DNA from: Oceanospirillaceae bacterium
GTDB taxonomy: Bacteria > Pseudomonadota > Gammaproteobacteria > Pseudomonadales > Balneatricaceae
Direction: 5' to 3'
Length of the DNA stretch: 15,829 nt
NCBI GenBank assembly: GCA_003497765.1
Contig: DNNY01000167.1
Coordinates: 3,236 to 19,064, forward strand
Shown here: one piece after another, positions 9,629-15,829 of the stretch
Layout: each line of letters starts with the position of its first letter
Numbering within the stretch: position 1 is the stretch's first letter
Notes under the pieces: generated by a model
Seen by the model: only the letters and a program-made list of their open reading frames with translations
Told to the model about the DNA's origin: nothing
Database searches by the model: none
Translations under genes and position numbers: made by a program

Positions 9629-10877
9629 GGGGCTTGTCCCAACAAATCAGGGTAATGGGTAAATTAGGTCTTAAAAGATCCTGCCCGGCTAGCTTGTCAG
9701 CGCGACTAATACTGACCTGCAGCATTTCCGCTATCTGGCATTGAAAGTGTGTACTTAATGCCAACAAATCAGCTTTACTTTGTTCAGTTACTGCACTGGC
9801 TACCAGCCGCCCACCGGGATTTAACGCTTGCCAAGCGGTGTGCATAATATCAGTTAAGGCACCACTACTCCCCCCCACAAACACTTTATCGGGGCGGGGT
9901 AAGTCAGCCAAGCCGCTGGGGGCTGATTGCTGTAAAGGGTAGAGGTTTTGTACAACGCCAAACTTGTCTCTATTGGCTTGTAAACAAGTCATGCGTTGCG
10001 GGTGATGTTCAATGGCATAGACCTCGCCTTGTGGATTCCAAAGTGCCCACTCTACTGCCACCCCGCCACAGCCAGCGCCAATATCCCAGCCAACTTGGTT
10101 AGGGCCAGCTTGGAGTAGAGAGAGGATCGCCAAGCGCACTTCACGCTTGGTTAATAAGCCCTTTCCATCACCCGTTAAAGTTTCGCTATTGGTAATAAAT
10201 TGGTTATCTGGAATGCCGGGGAAATTTGGGATCACGCCACCTATGCCGCGGGTTTCAATGACTGTTACATGTAAAGGATCAAAAGGATCAAAGGTTTCTT
10301 GACTGTCTAATAATTCAGCAACTCCATATTCACTATAGCGTTGCTCTGGATAGCCCAAGCGTTCGCATATATGCAGGCGTGATGCGTTTAGGTTAACCTC
10401 TGCTAGTTGCTGTGCCAGGTGCTGAGGTTGACTATGTTGGTCAGTTAGAATCAATAGTGTTCGATTGGCTTGTAAATGGCGTCGTAAACTACTTAATGGA
10501 CGGCCATGTAAACTAACCAATTGCGCATCTTGTAGTGATAAGCCAGTTAATGCGCAGGCGCCCTGTAAACTAGAGACGCCGCTATAACAGGTAACTTGCT
10601 GGGGAAACTGCTGGTGTAGATATTTGCCTATACCAAATAGCAAAGGATCCCCGGAAGCTAATATAGCCACCTCAGGTAATGACGCTAGCTGATCTTTTAA
10701 CTGCGACAATTTAGGTAGCTGACGTTGTTCACAGGTGGCAGGTAACAGTTGCGCTATACTCGCCAACTGACGTGGGGAGCCAAAGACCACTTGCGCCTGA
10801 CTTAGGACAACTTGTGCCTCAGTTGTTAACAGTGGTGGCTGGCAAATACCTAGACCTATAACACTTATAGTAGGCAT
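9618..10877 (-). CDS. cbiET: Bifunctional CbiE-CbiT (CobL): C5,15-methyltransferase and decarboxylase
   Basis: This fusion of two enzymes methylates C5 and C15 and removes the acetate carboxyl at C12. The CbiE half (about 1-210) is a tetrapyrrole methylase with SVIGLGI (5-11) and LASGDPLLFGIGKYL (73-87). The CbiT half (about 215-419) is a class I Rossmann methyltransferase with GIPDNQF (221-227), the K-REVR segment (244-248), the SAM-binding WDIGAGCGG (264-272) and VFVGGSSG (332-339), then NPGGRLV. The join lies near VIPNFPGIPD (215-224). At 419 residues it matches the length of CobL. The start and the cobH stop share one base (TAATG), implying coupled translation. Fused and split versions both exist across bacteria, so the fusion itself is not unusual. 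Confidence 0.96.
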   Translation of the reverse strand: MPTISVIGLGICQPPLLTTEAQVVLSQAQVVFGSPRQLASIAQLLPATCEQRQLPKLSQLKDQLASLPEVAILASGDPLLFGIGKYLHQQFPQQVTCYSGVSSLQGACALTGLSLQDAQLVSLHGRPLSSLRRHLQANRTLLILTDQHSQPQHLAQQLAEVNLNASRLHICERLGYPEQRYSEYGVAELLDSQETFDPFDPLHVTVIETRGIGGVIPNFPGIPDNQFITNSETLTGDGKGLLTKREVRLAILSLLQAGPNQVGWDIGAGCGGVAVEWALWNPQGEVYAIEHHPQRMTCLQANRDKFGVVQNLYPLQQSAPSGLADLPRPDKVFVGGSSGALTDIMHTAWQALNPGGRLVASAVTEQSKADLLALSTHFQCQIAEMLQVSISRADKLAGQDLLRPNLPITLICWDKPHGE

Positions 10878-11518
10878 TAGTAGTACTCACCTAGATTACA
10901 ACGTAATAACGCATTAGCTACGGCGGCAGCGGCAGCGCTCCCACCCTGACGGCCCAATAGAGTGATACACTCAATACCTAGTTGCTGGTGTTCCTGCCAC
11001 AAAGCTTGTTTTGATTCAGCCGCACCCACAAAACCCACGGGTACTCCAATAATTAAAGCTGGCTTGGGAGCGCCTTGGCGCAACATTTCTAAGAGACGAA
11101 ATAAAGCTGTCGGGGCATTACCAATGACCACCACACTGCCCAACAATGCTTCACCCCATAATTGTAAAGCGGCCATAGAGCGGGTCTCACTGGCAGCTTT
11201 TGCCAACGCAGTGGTGCGCGGGTCATTAAGATAGCAGAGGGGCTCTTGCTCTAGCATACGCTTGGTCAGCCCTTGTTTGACCATTTCCACATCACAAAGA
11301 ATCGGGCAGTGATTAGCGAGGGCTTGGCGACCGGCAACACAGGCGTTTTGACTCAGGCGCATATGCTGGGCAATATCTGGATCGCCCAAGCTATGCACCA
11401 CCCGCATCACAACCTGCTGGCCATCTTGGTCATAAGCATCTAGCTTGGTGAGTTCCCTTATCTGGCGAAAACTCTCCTGCTCTATCCCCTGTGGATCGGG
11501 GTTATAGTCATACTGCAT
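10877..11518 (-). CDS. cobH: Precorrin-8X / cobalt-precorrin-8 methylmutase (CobH/CbiC)
   Basis: This enzyme moves the C11 methyl group to C12, giving hydrogenobyrinic or cobyrinic acid. The 213-residue product has the normal family length. RVVHSLGD places His42 at the position of the catalytic histidine known from CobH structures. Further family blocks are ILCDVEMVKQG (about 73-83), GNAPTALFRL and GVPVGFVGAAESK, the last conserved in all CbiC/CobH. A Ser-Ala run follows near the C-terminus (GGSAAAAAVANALL). The start is only two bases after the cbiX stop codon, with a weak purine run (AATAAG) upstream, so it probably relies on ribosomes finishing cbiX. Identification is secure. Confidence 0.95.
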   Translation of the reverse strand: MQYDYNPDPQGIEQESFRQIRELTKLDAYDQDGQQVVMRVVHSLGDPDIAQHMRLSQNACVAGRQALANHCPILCDVEMVKQGLTKRMLEQEPLCYLNDPRTTALAKAASETRSMAALQLWGEALLGSVVVIGNAPTALFRLLEMLRQGAPKPALIIGVPVGFVGAAESKQALWQEHQQLGIECITLLGRQGGSAAAAAVANALLRCNLGEYY

Positions 11519-11520
11519 GG

Positions 11521-12540
11521 CTACTTATTGGCCTTCTGGTGGTGGCCATAGTTTTCATGGTCATGGTGATGATGGTGGTGGTGATGGTCATGGTCATGGT
11601 CATGGCTGTGATCGTGGTGATGGTGATCATGATCATGACTATGGTTATCTGCATCAGTACCAATGCCCTGCACATGATGGTGATGGCCTTCTTGGGGCAT
11701 ACCGACCTTATGTTCAGCACCGATAATCTGTACCCGATACTGGCATAGCTGGCAGTTCATATTGGCATTGCCCGTGGTGATTTGCTCGAGCCGTTCCACA
11801 AAGGTATCAATCACCTTGTCATGGGCATTTAGATAGGGTGCTTTGACTACTTCAATATCTGGATTAGCTGCGGCAAAATCATCAGCAGCTTGGTAGATAC
11901 GCTTAATTAGACGACCCGTAAAGAGGAAATAGGGCGCCACAATAACGCGCTTAAAACCAAGTCGTTTGGTGCGCTCCAATGCCGCTGGTACCAAGGGGTC
12001 AGCCACTCCGCTATAGGCTGTGGCTGACCAGCCAAAGCCCATACCTTCTTCAAGGAAACGGGTGATCTTACTGATATTTGAGTTAGCATCAGGGTCTGTA
12101 GCCCCACGACCGACAATAACTAGTAATGTCTCCAGACGGTCCCTGTTGGCATCATAATCGGGGATGGTTGCTTCGGCTTCTTCAATCCGGTCTCGCGCTG
12201 CTTGTAGCATCTTGGCATCGATACCTAACTCAGCACCGTATTCGATCTTAATACCATGCTGTAGTTGCAGGTTATTTAATTCACTGGGAATATCATTTTT
12301 GGCATGGGATCCAATCATTAACATGCCTGGTACCGCATGAATTTTAGTAGCGCCCTGATCGATTAGTTTTTGCACCGCGTCAGAAATTATCGGCCGCACA
12401 AATTCCAAAAAGCCGGTTTCTACCAGACGATCAGGAAAGCGTTGTTTAAAACCTTCAGCCAGCTGGTAAAATTCGTTCACCGCATCAACATCGCGGGAAC
12501 CATGGCCAACAAATAAAATACCTGGTTTTTCATTTTTCAT
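11521..12540 (-). CDS. cbiX: Sirohydrochlorin cobaltochelatase CbiX, long form with MXCXXC motif and His tail
   Basis: CbiX inserts Co(II) into sirohydrochlorin without ATP, the entry step of the cobalt-early pathway. The 339-residue protein has two chelatase-like halves. The first carries VGHGSRD with His13 and, further on, VPGMLMIGSHAKNDIP. The second carries VGRGATDPDAN (143-153) and APYFLFTGRL (202-211). MNCQLC (261-266) matches the MXCXXC motif that houses a 4Fe-4S centre in the Bacillus megaterium long CbiX. The last 55 residues hold about 26 His, mostly alternating with Asp, including eight in a row (319-326). An in-frame ATG at 12591 would add 17 residues and overlap cobK by 41 bases; the start at 12540 has a good GAGGAAA site and begins right at the conserved core. 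The gene sits 10 bases after cobK. Confidence 0.95.
   Translation of the reverse strand: MKNEKPGILFVGHGSRDVDAVNEFYQLAEGFKQRFPDRLVETGFLEFVRPIISDAVQKLIDQGATKIHAVPGMLMIGSHAKNDIPSELNNLQLQHGIKIEYGAELGIDAKMLQAARDRIEEAEATIPDYDANRDRLETLLVIVGRGATDPDANSNISKITRFLEEGMGFGWSATAYSGVADPLVPAALERTKRLGFKRVIVAPYFLFTGRLIKRIYQAADDFAAANPDIEVVKAPYLNAHDKVIDTFVERLEQITTGNANMNCQLCQYRVQIIGAEHKVGMPQEGHHHHVQGIGTDADNHSHDHDHHHHDHSHDHDHDHHHHHHHHDHENYGHHQKANK
11557..11643 (-). repeat. CAT/CAC-GAC codon repeat encoding the CbiX His tail
   Basis: This is a low-complexity tract of His codons (CAT and CAC mixed) interspersed with Asp codons, covering CbiX residues 300-328. The codon mixture shows it is not a single perfect repeat unit, but short runs such as repeated ATGGTC on the plus strand could slip during replication. 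The plus-strand reading gives Met/Val-rich hydrophobic open frames that are artefacts of this composition. Confidence 0.8.
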
Positions 12541-12545
12541 GGTAA

Positions 12546-12552
12546 TTTCCTC
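12546..12552 (-). promoter_or_regulatory. Ribosome binding site that fixes the cbiX start
   Basis: The minus strand reads TGAGGAAATTACCATG, where TGA is the cobK stop. AGGA lies seven bases before the ATG at 12540, the best Shine-Dalgarno match noticed in the cluster. It overlaps the cobK stop codon and argues for this start over the upstream ATG at 12591. Confidence 0.82.
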
Positions 12553-13309
12553 AAAAGCCCGGGTGGGCTCTCCATCTCTTTTGCCATTCATTGAGCTGGC
12601 TTAATAATTGGTCAAAGTGTGCATAGGCTGACCCATCTATTGGTGGGCGTTGCAGCATATACACTGGTAATTGCAGTTCTCGAGCAGCCATTAACTTAGC
12701 GCTTGTGGCATTACCACCGCTATTTTTACAGGCCAAGGCCTGAATTTGGTGCTGCTGCATTAATTTCTGTTCATCAGGAAGAGCAAAGGGGCCGATGGCT
12801 TTTATCCACGTAACCTGTTGTGGGAGCTCACAGTGGGGCGCCACGGCAGTCCTTAGCCAGACCTTCGCTGCTTGGTTTAATAGTGTTAATTCCTCACTCG
12901 TAACTTGCCCCATAGTGAGCAATACCCGCTGATGTTTTTGCATAGCCTGTAATAGTGCCTTTCGGTCACTAAAGGTATGCCATTGGTCATCTGTCTGAGG
13001 CTCCCAAGCAGGACGCAAAAAGCGCCAATAAGGCATACCTAAGTTATGGGCGGTTGCCCGCGCATGGGTGCTCATCACAGTGGCAAATGGGTGAGTGGCG
13101 TCAACAATGGCATCTATACTTTGGGCGTTACAGTATTTTGCTAAGCCGCCGTATTGACGAAAGCCACCACTAATGATTTGGGCGGGTACTTGCGGTATGC
13201 GTACCAACCCTGCCACACTGTAAACTAATTCCGCATCGGGATATTGGCTGTGCAGTAAAGCACATAGTTTGCGTGCATCAGCGGTGCCACCTAAGAGTAA
13301 AAGCTTCAT
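12551..13309 (-). CDS. cobK: Precorrin-6A / cobalt-precorrin-6A reductase (CobK/CbiJ)
   Basis: CobK/CbiJ uses NAD(P)H to reduce the macrocycle of (cobalt-)precorrin-6A. The 252-residue product has the expected length and a Rossmann-type N-terminus with GGTADARKL (7-15), SGGF (47-50), VDATHPFA (69-76), followed by a conserved RFLRPAW (96-102) and TMGQVTSEEL. The C-terminal CKNSGGNATSAKLMAARE block is typical for the family, where it closes the active site. The start overlaps the cbiD stop by four bases (ATGA). The residues do not by themselves decide between the cobalt-free (CobK) and cobalt-bound (CbiJ) substrate; the flanking cbiD and cbiX favour the cobalt-bound form. Confidence 0.94.
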   Translation of the reverse strand: MKLLLLGGTADARKLCALLHSQYPDAELVYSVAGLVRIPQVPAQIISGGFRQYGGLAKYCNAQSIDAIVDATHPFATVMSTHARATAHNLGMPYWRFLRPAWEPQTDDQWHTFSDRKALLQAMQKHQRVLLTMGQVTSEELTLLNQAAKVWLRTAVAPHCELPQQVTWIKAIGPFALPDEQKLMQQHQIQALACKNSGGNATSAKLMAARELQLPVYMLQRPPIDGSAYAHFDQLLSQLNEWQKRWRAHPGF

Positions 13310-14415
13310 ACTCTGCCCTCCCCTAAGGGTGGGTATTGGCTTAGCAGTTCCCCTTGACGATTGACGGCAATAATTTCCACCTCAACCTCGTCTGGAATGC
13401 GTTTTCTCGCTTCTTCATAGGCGTCTTGGCAAACCCGTGTGGCCAAATCTATTCCCTTGGTCTGACAAGCTTTTAAGGCTTCTAGGCTGGTATTGGCAGA
13501 GCGTACATCACTTAATAATGCGGCATTGCCGCCTTGCTCTTGGGCAAGTTTGGCCAGTTGTTCAAAATCAATACTCGAGCGACTAGAGTGAAGGTCTAAA
13601 TGTCCATTAGCCAATTTACTCAGTTTGCCAAAGCCACCGCAGACAGTCAGCTTGTCCACCGTTGCCTGTTTAAGGTATTTGAGCACGGCGCCAGCAAAGT
13701 CCCCCATTTCGATCAACTGCATTGGGTTCATTTGATAACGTTGTTGCACATAGGCTTCACTGGTATTGCCCGTAGACGCAGCAATATGCTGACAACCATT
13801 GGCGGCAGCTACATCCATACCACGGTGAATGGAAGCAATCCAAGCGCTGCAAGAAAAAGGTCGCACAATACCGCTGGTGCCCAATACCGACAGTCCGCCC
13901 TCAATTCCGAGGCGACCATTCATGGTTTTTAGGGCTAGTTCAGCACCGTTATCAATACCAATGCTGATTTCAAAGCCACCTTGATAACCGTATTCTTGGC
14001 TTACCAAATGCAAGTTATCTTGCATCATTTGCCGCGGTACGGGATTAATGGCGGGCTCCCCAACGGCTAAGACCAGACCCACGCGGGTCACTGTGCCAAG
14101 GCCTTTGTCGGCTTTAAATTGTATGCCCGTGGCAGGCGTAAGGCGTAATTTAACCCATACTTTTGCCCCGTGGGTAACATCCGGGTCATCGCCAGCGTCT
14201 TTAATGGTCGCGGCATGGGCAACTTGCTTAGTGGTGTGCAAATCTTCAATATCGAGTTCGACTATTTGGCCTTTTGGCAGCGTTACACTAGCTTGCTGAA
14301 TAAGTTGCTTACCCAATAACAAGTGCGCTGCCGCCACGCAACAAGCTGTCGCGCAAGTGCCGGTCGTTAAACCGGTGCGTAAAGGCTGTTTTTGTTCACT
14401 TGATTCGGGCCACAT
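13306..14415 (-). CDS. cbiD: Cobalt-precorrin-5B C1-methyltransferase CbiD
   Basis: CbiD methylates C1 of cobalt-precorrin-5B, replacing the unrelated CobF of the classical aerobic pathway. The 369-residue product shows the hallmark LRTGLTTGTCATA (12-24) at the N-terminus, a GTSGIVRPFSC block in the middle, NTSEAYVQQRY, and the CGGFGKLSKLANGHLDLHSSRSS-type block (here split around residues 260-280) known from CbiD proteins. The start lies eight bases after the cobB stop without a clear Shine-Dalgarno sequence; translation may depend on coupling with cobB. CbiD also occurs in otherwise aerobic-type operons of pseudomonads, so alone it does not prove an anaerobic route, but together with CbiG it is strongly suggestive. 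Confidence 0.96.
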   Translation of the reverse strand: MWPESSEQKQPLRTGLTTGTCATACCVAAAHLLLGKQLIQQASVTLPKGQIVELDIEDLHTTKQVAHAATIKDAGDDPDVTHGAKVWVKLRLTPATGIQFKADKGLGTVTRVGLVLAVGEPAINPVPRQMMQDNLHLVSQEYGYQGGFEISIGIDNGAELALKTMNGRLGIEGGLSVLGTSGIVRPFSCSAWIASIHRGMDVAAANGCQHIAASTGNTSEAYVQQRYQMNPMQLIEMGDFAGAVLKYLKQATVDKLTVCGGFGKLSKLANGHLDLHSSRSSIDFEQLAKLAQEQGGNAALLSDVRSANTSLEALKACQTKGIDLATRVCQDAYEEARKRIPDEVEVEIIAVNRQGELLSQYPPLGEGRV

Positions 14416-14423
14416 AAGCTGGT

Positions 14424-15740
14424 TTAGACTCCCTGTTTAACACCAAAAAGGGCAGCCGTAGCTACTGGGTTGGAGGGGAAGAATAAATGCAAATAACTAG
14501 CCGTTAAACCTTGCTGACGATAGATGGCTTCGCCAGGCGCGGGGTGCCGTTGACGCTGGCCATGGGCAATTGGCTCTGGGGTATTTTCACTGCGTGAGCG
14601 ATGGTGAGCATGTCCACGAATGCCACCTTCTGGTAGGGGTGCTAATTGCATGCCCTGACAACCACGTTTACCACGCATGGCACCTTGGCCTGCCATAATG
14701 GACGCCATGGGCCAAGTTTCCTGCTGCAGATCAGTTAAGCTATCCAAGCAATATAAAAAGCCCCCACACTCGGCCAATATGGCTTTACCTGAGGCGTAGA
14801 AATCCTGTACTTGTTGACGCATGGATTGATTTGCGGCCAACTGCTGTGCATGTAATTCGGGGTAGCCTCCAGGCAACCATAGAGCATCGACATCAGGTAG
14901 TTGGCTATCATACATGGGCGAGAAAAAGTGCAATTCAGCGCCCATGGTCTGTAATAATTCTGTATTGGCACTATAGATAAAGCTAAACGCTTGATCTTTG
15001 GCAATACCAATACGTTTGCCAGTCAGTAATTTGGCTGGGGTGGGGATTTCCTGGGCACTAAAAGCTACGGGTGCAGGCAGTTCACAAAGCGCCTGTTCAC
15101 CTAACCAAGCTTTGCCCAGATTAAATTTTTCTTCCAACTCATGGCTTACCTCTTCAGCTTGCACCAGACCTAAATGCCGTTCAGGTAAGGCCACCTCTTC
15201 CGAGCGCGCTAAATTAGCCAATAAGGGAATGCGGTCGCCTAGAGCATCACGCACTAATTGAGCGTGGCGCTCAGTGCCACAGTTGTTGGCAATAAGGCCA
15301 ATAACCTCAACATCGTCGCGATAGTTGGCTATGCCTAAAGCCACGGCAGCAGCCGTTTGTGCCATGCCTTTTACATCCATCACTAGGGCAATGGGGATAC
15401 CGAAAGTAGCTGCTAAATCAGCACTTGAAGGTTCGCCATCAAAAATCCCCATAGCACCTTCTACCAAGATTAAGTCAGCTGTCTGTGCAGCCAAATAAAA
15501 CTGTTGCCGGCAATATTCCGTGCCAGCCATCCATAAATCTAATTGGGTGACAGGCTGGCCGGAAGCTTGTTGCAGAATCTGCGGATCCAAATAGTCCGGC
15601 CCCATTTTAAAGACCCTAACTTGGCGACCCTGATCGCGATGGTAGCGCGCCAAAGCGGCGGTAATAGTGGTTTTACCTTGGCCAGAAGCAGGCGCCGCTA
15701 AAAATAGGGCAGGACAATGGGCAGTTGCGGTGGCGGTCAT
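14424..15740 (-). CDS. cobB: Cobyrinic acid a,c-diamide synthase (CobB/CbiA)
   Basis: CobB/CbiA amidates the a and c carboxyls of cobyrinic (or hydrogenobyrinic) acid with glutamine and ATP. The 438-residue protein has an N-terminal ATPase domain with the P-loop ASGQGKTT (18-25), FKMGPDYLDP (45-53 region), VEGAMGIFDG (93-102) and NNCGTERH (152-159). The C-terminal glutamine amidotransferase domain has LPGGYPELHA (289-298), nucleophile Cys325 in AECGGFLY, and the terminal SYLHLFFPSNP with the catalytic His418. The start and the cobO stop share one base (TGATG). In the cobalt-early route it acts on cobyrinate; in the late route its product is the CobN substrate, so it sits where both chelatase models meet. 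Confidence 0.96.
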   Translation of the reverse strand: MTATATAHCPALFLAAPASGQGKTTITAALARYHRDQGRQVRVFKMGPDYLDPQILQQASGQPVTQLDLWMAGTEYCRQQFYLAAQTADLILVEGAMGIFDGEPSSADLAATFGIPIALVMDVKGMAQTAAAVALGIANYRDDVEVIGLIANNCGTERHAQLVRDALGDRIPLLANLARSEEVALPERHLGLVQAEEVSHELEEKFNLGKAWLGEQALCELPAPVAFSAQEIPTPAKLLTGKRIGIAKDQAFSFIYSANTELLQTMGAELHFFSPMYDSQLPDVDALWLPGGYPELHAQQLAANQSMRQQVQDFYASGKAILAECGGFLYCLDSLTDLQQETWPMASIMAGQGAMRGKRGCQGMQLAPLPEGGIRGHAHHRSRSENTPEPIAHGQRQRHPAPGEAIYRQQGLTASYLHLFFPSNPVATAALFGVKQGV

Positions 15741-15829
15741 CAGTATTCGATCCCTGCCTGTGCTTTCACCCCGAGGCGGAAAGCATGGCCATCATCTTTA
15801 ACCGTGCTAACTGTATCGGCATATTCCAC
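15740..15829 (-). CDS. cobO: Corrinoid adenosyltransferase CobO/BtuR, C-terminal end only
   Basis: The minus strand stays open from the right edge to a TGA at 15742-15740, giving the last 29 residues. They end in HAFRLGVKAQAGIEY, which matches the conserved C-terminus of CobO/BtuR/CobA-type ATP:corrinoid adenosyltransferases (the E. coli protein ends in a closely similar HAF-(D)-AG-KAQ-GI-(D/E)-Y pattern, from memory). The enzyme attaches the 5'-deoxyadenosyl group to the reduced corrinoid before CobQ amidates it. The stop overlaps the cobB start by one base (TGATG), so it belongs to the same operon. The P-loop and most of the protein lie outside the window. Confidence 0.85.
   Translation of the reverse strand: MEYADTVSTVKDDGHAFRLGVKAQAGIEY

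Noticed and set aside
11491..11748. A plus-strand open frame encoding a very hydrophobic Met/Val-rich protein resembling a membrane protein
   Set aside because: It is the antisense reading of the CbiX His tail: CAT/CAC codons become ATG/GTG. Two further open frames in the same place have the same cause. The cbiX reading frame is clearly the real one, with conserved motifs upstream.
14424..14700. Possible frameshift in the C-terminal part of cobB, where His and Arg are dense
   Set aside because: The HAHHRSRSE and SYLHLFFPSNP blocks belong to the normal CobB/CbiA C-terminus; the frame is intact and of full length.
1..15829. The tetranucleotide CTAG seems common, whereas it is rare in many enterobacteria
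   Set aside because: About six occurrences in the first 1.5 kb is roughly what chance predicts; without genome-wide counts this is only lack of depletion and says little.
1..15829. Search for tRNA, rRNA, insertion sequences, CRISPR repeats, att sites, toxin-antitoxin or defence genes
   Set aside because: None was seen; the strand is almost fully occupied by recognisable cobalamin genes with uniform composition.

Overview
The window is almost one uninterrupted minus-strand gene cluster for the corrin-ring half of adenosylcobalamin (vitamin B12) biosynthesis. Thirteen complete genes and one truncated gene are packed end to end, with overlaps of 1-11 bases or gaps of at most 29 bases. Base composition is near 50% GC by eye. 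The gene set, the CbiE-CbiT fusion and the pairing of cobW with cobN suggest a gammaproteobacterium or related proteobacterium. This is an inference from gene content; no rRNA or other taxonomic marker is present.

Layout in the direction of transcription (right to left): the 3' end of cobO (corrinoid adenosyltransferase, cut by the right edge), cobB/cbiA (a,c-diamide synthase), cbiD (C1 methyltransferase), cobK/cbiJ (precorrin-6A reductase type), cbiX (early cobaltochelatase with an MXCXXC motif and a long His tail), cobH/cbiC (methylmutase), cbiET/cobL (C5,15 methyltransferase and decarboxylase), cobI/cbiL (C20 methyltransferase), short cbiG (lactone opening), cobJ/cbiH (C17 methyltransferase, ring contraction), cobM/cbiF (C11 methyltransferase), cobW (metal-binding GTPase), cobN (large subunit of the late cobaltochelatase) and cobQ/cbiP (cobyric acid synthase). 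A possible further gene starts at base 25 and leaves the window on the left.

Together the genes can take a sirohydrochlorin or precorrin-2 level intermediate to adenosylcobyric acid. CbiX, CbiD and CbiG, with no CobG-type oxygen-dependent enzyme in view, point to the early-cobalt (anaerobic-type) route. CobN, with its proposed cobalt supplier CobW, belongs to the late-cobalt (aerobic-type) route. The operon is therefore a mosaic with two cobalt-insertion enzymes. The AAA+ partners of CobN and the genes for uroporphyrinogen methylation, aminopropanol attachment and lower-ligand assembly are not in the window.

No promoter, cobalamin riboswitch, terminator, RNA gene, mobile element or CRISPR array was found. 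The control region must lie beyond the right edge, upstream of cobO or earlier. No non-coding stretch exceeds about 45 bases. I do not see an undescribed system here. The most notable points are the two chelatases, the missing CobN partners, the short CbiG, and the two His-rich metal-binding segments.
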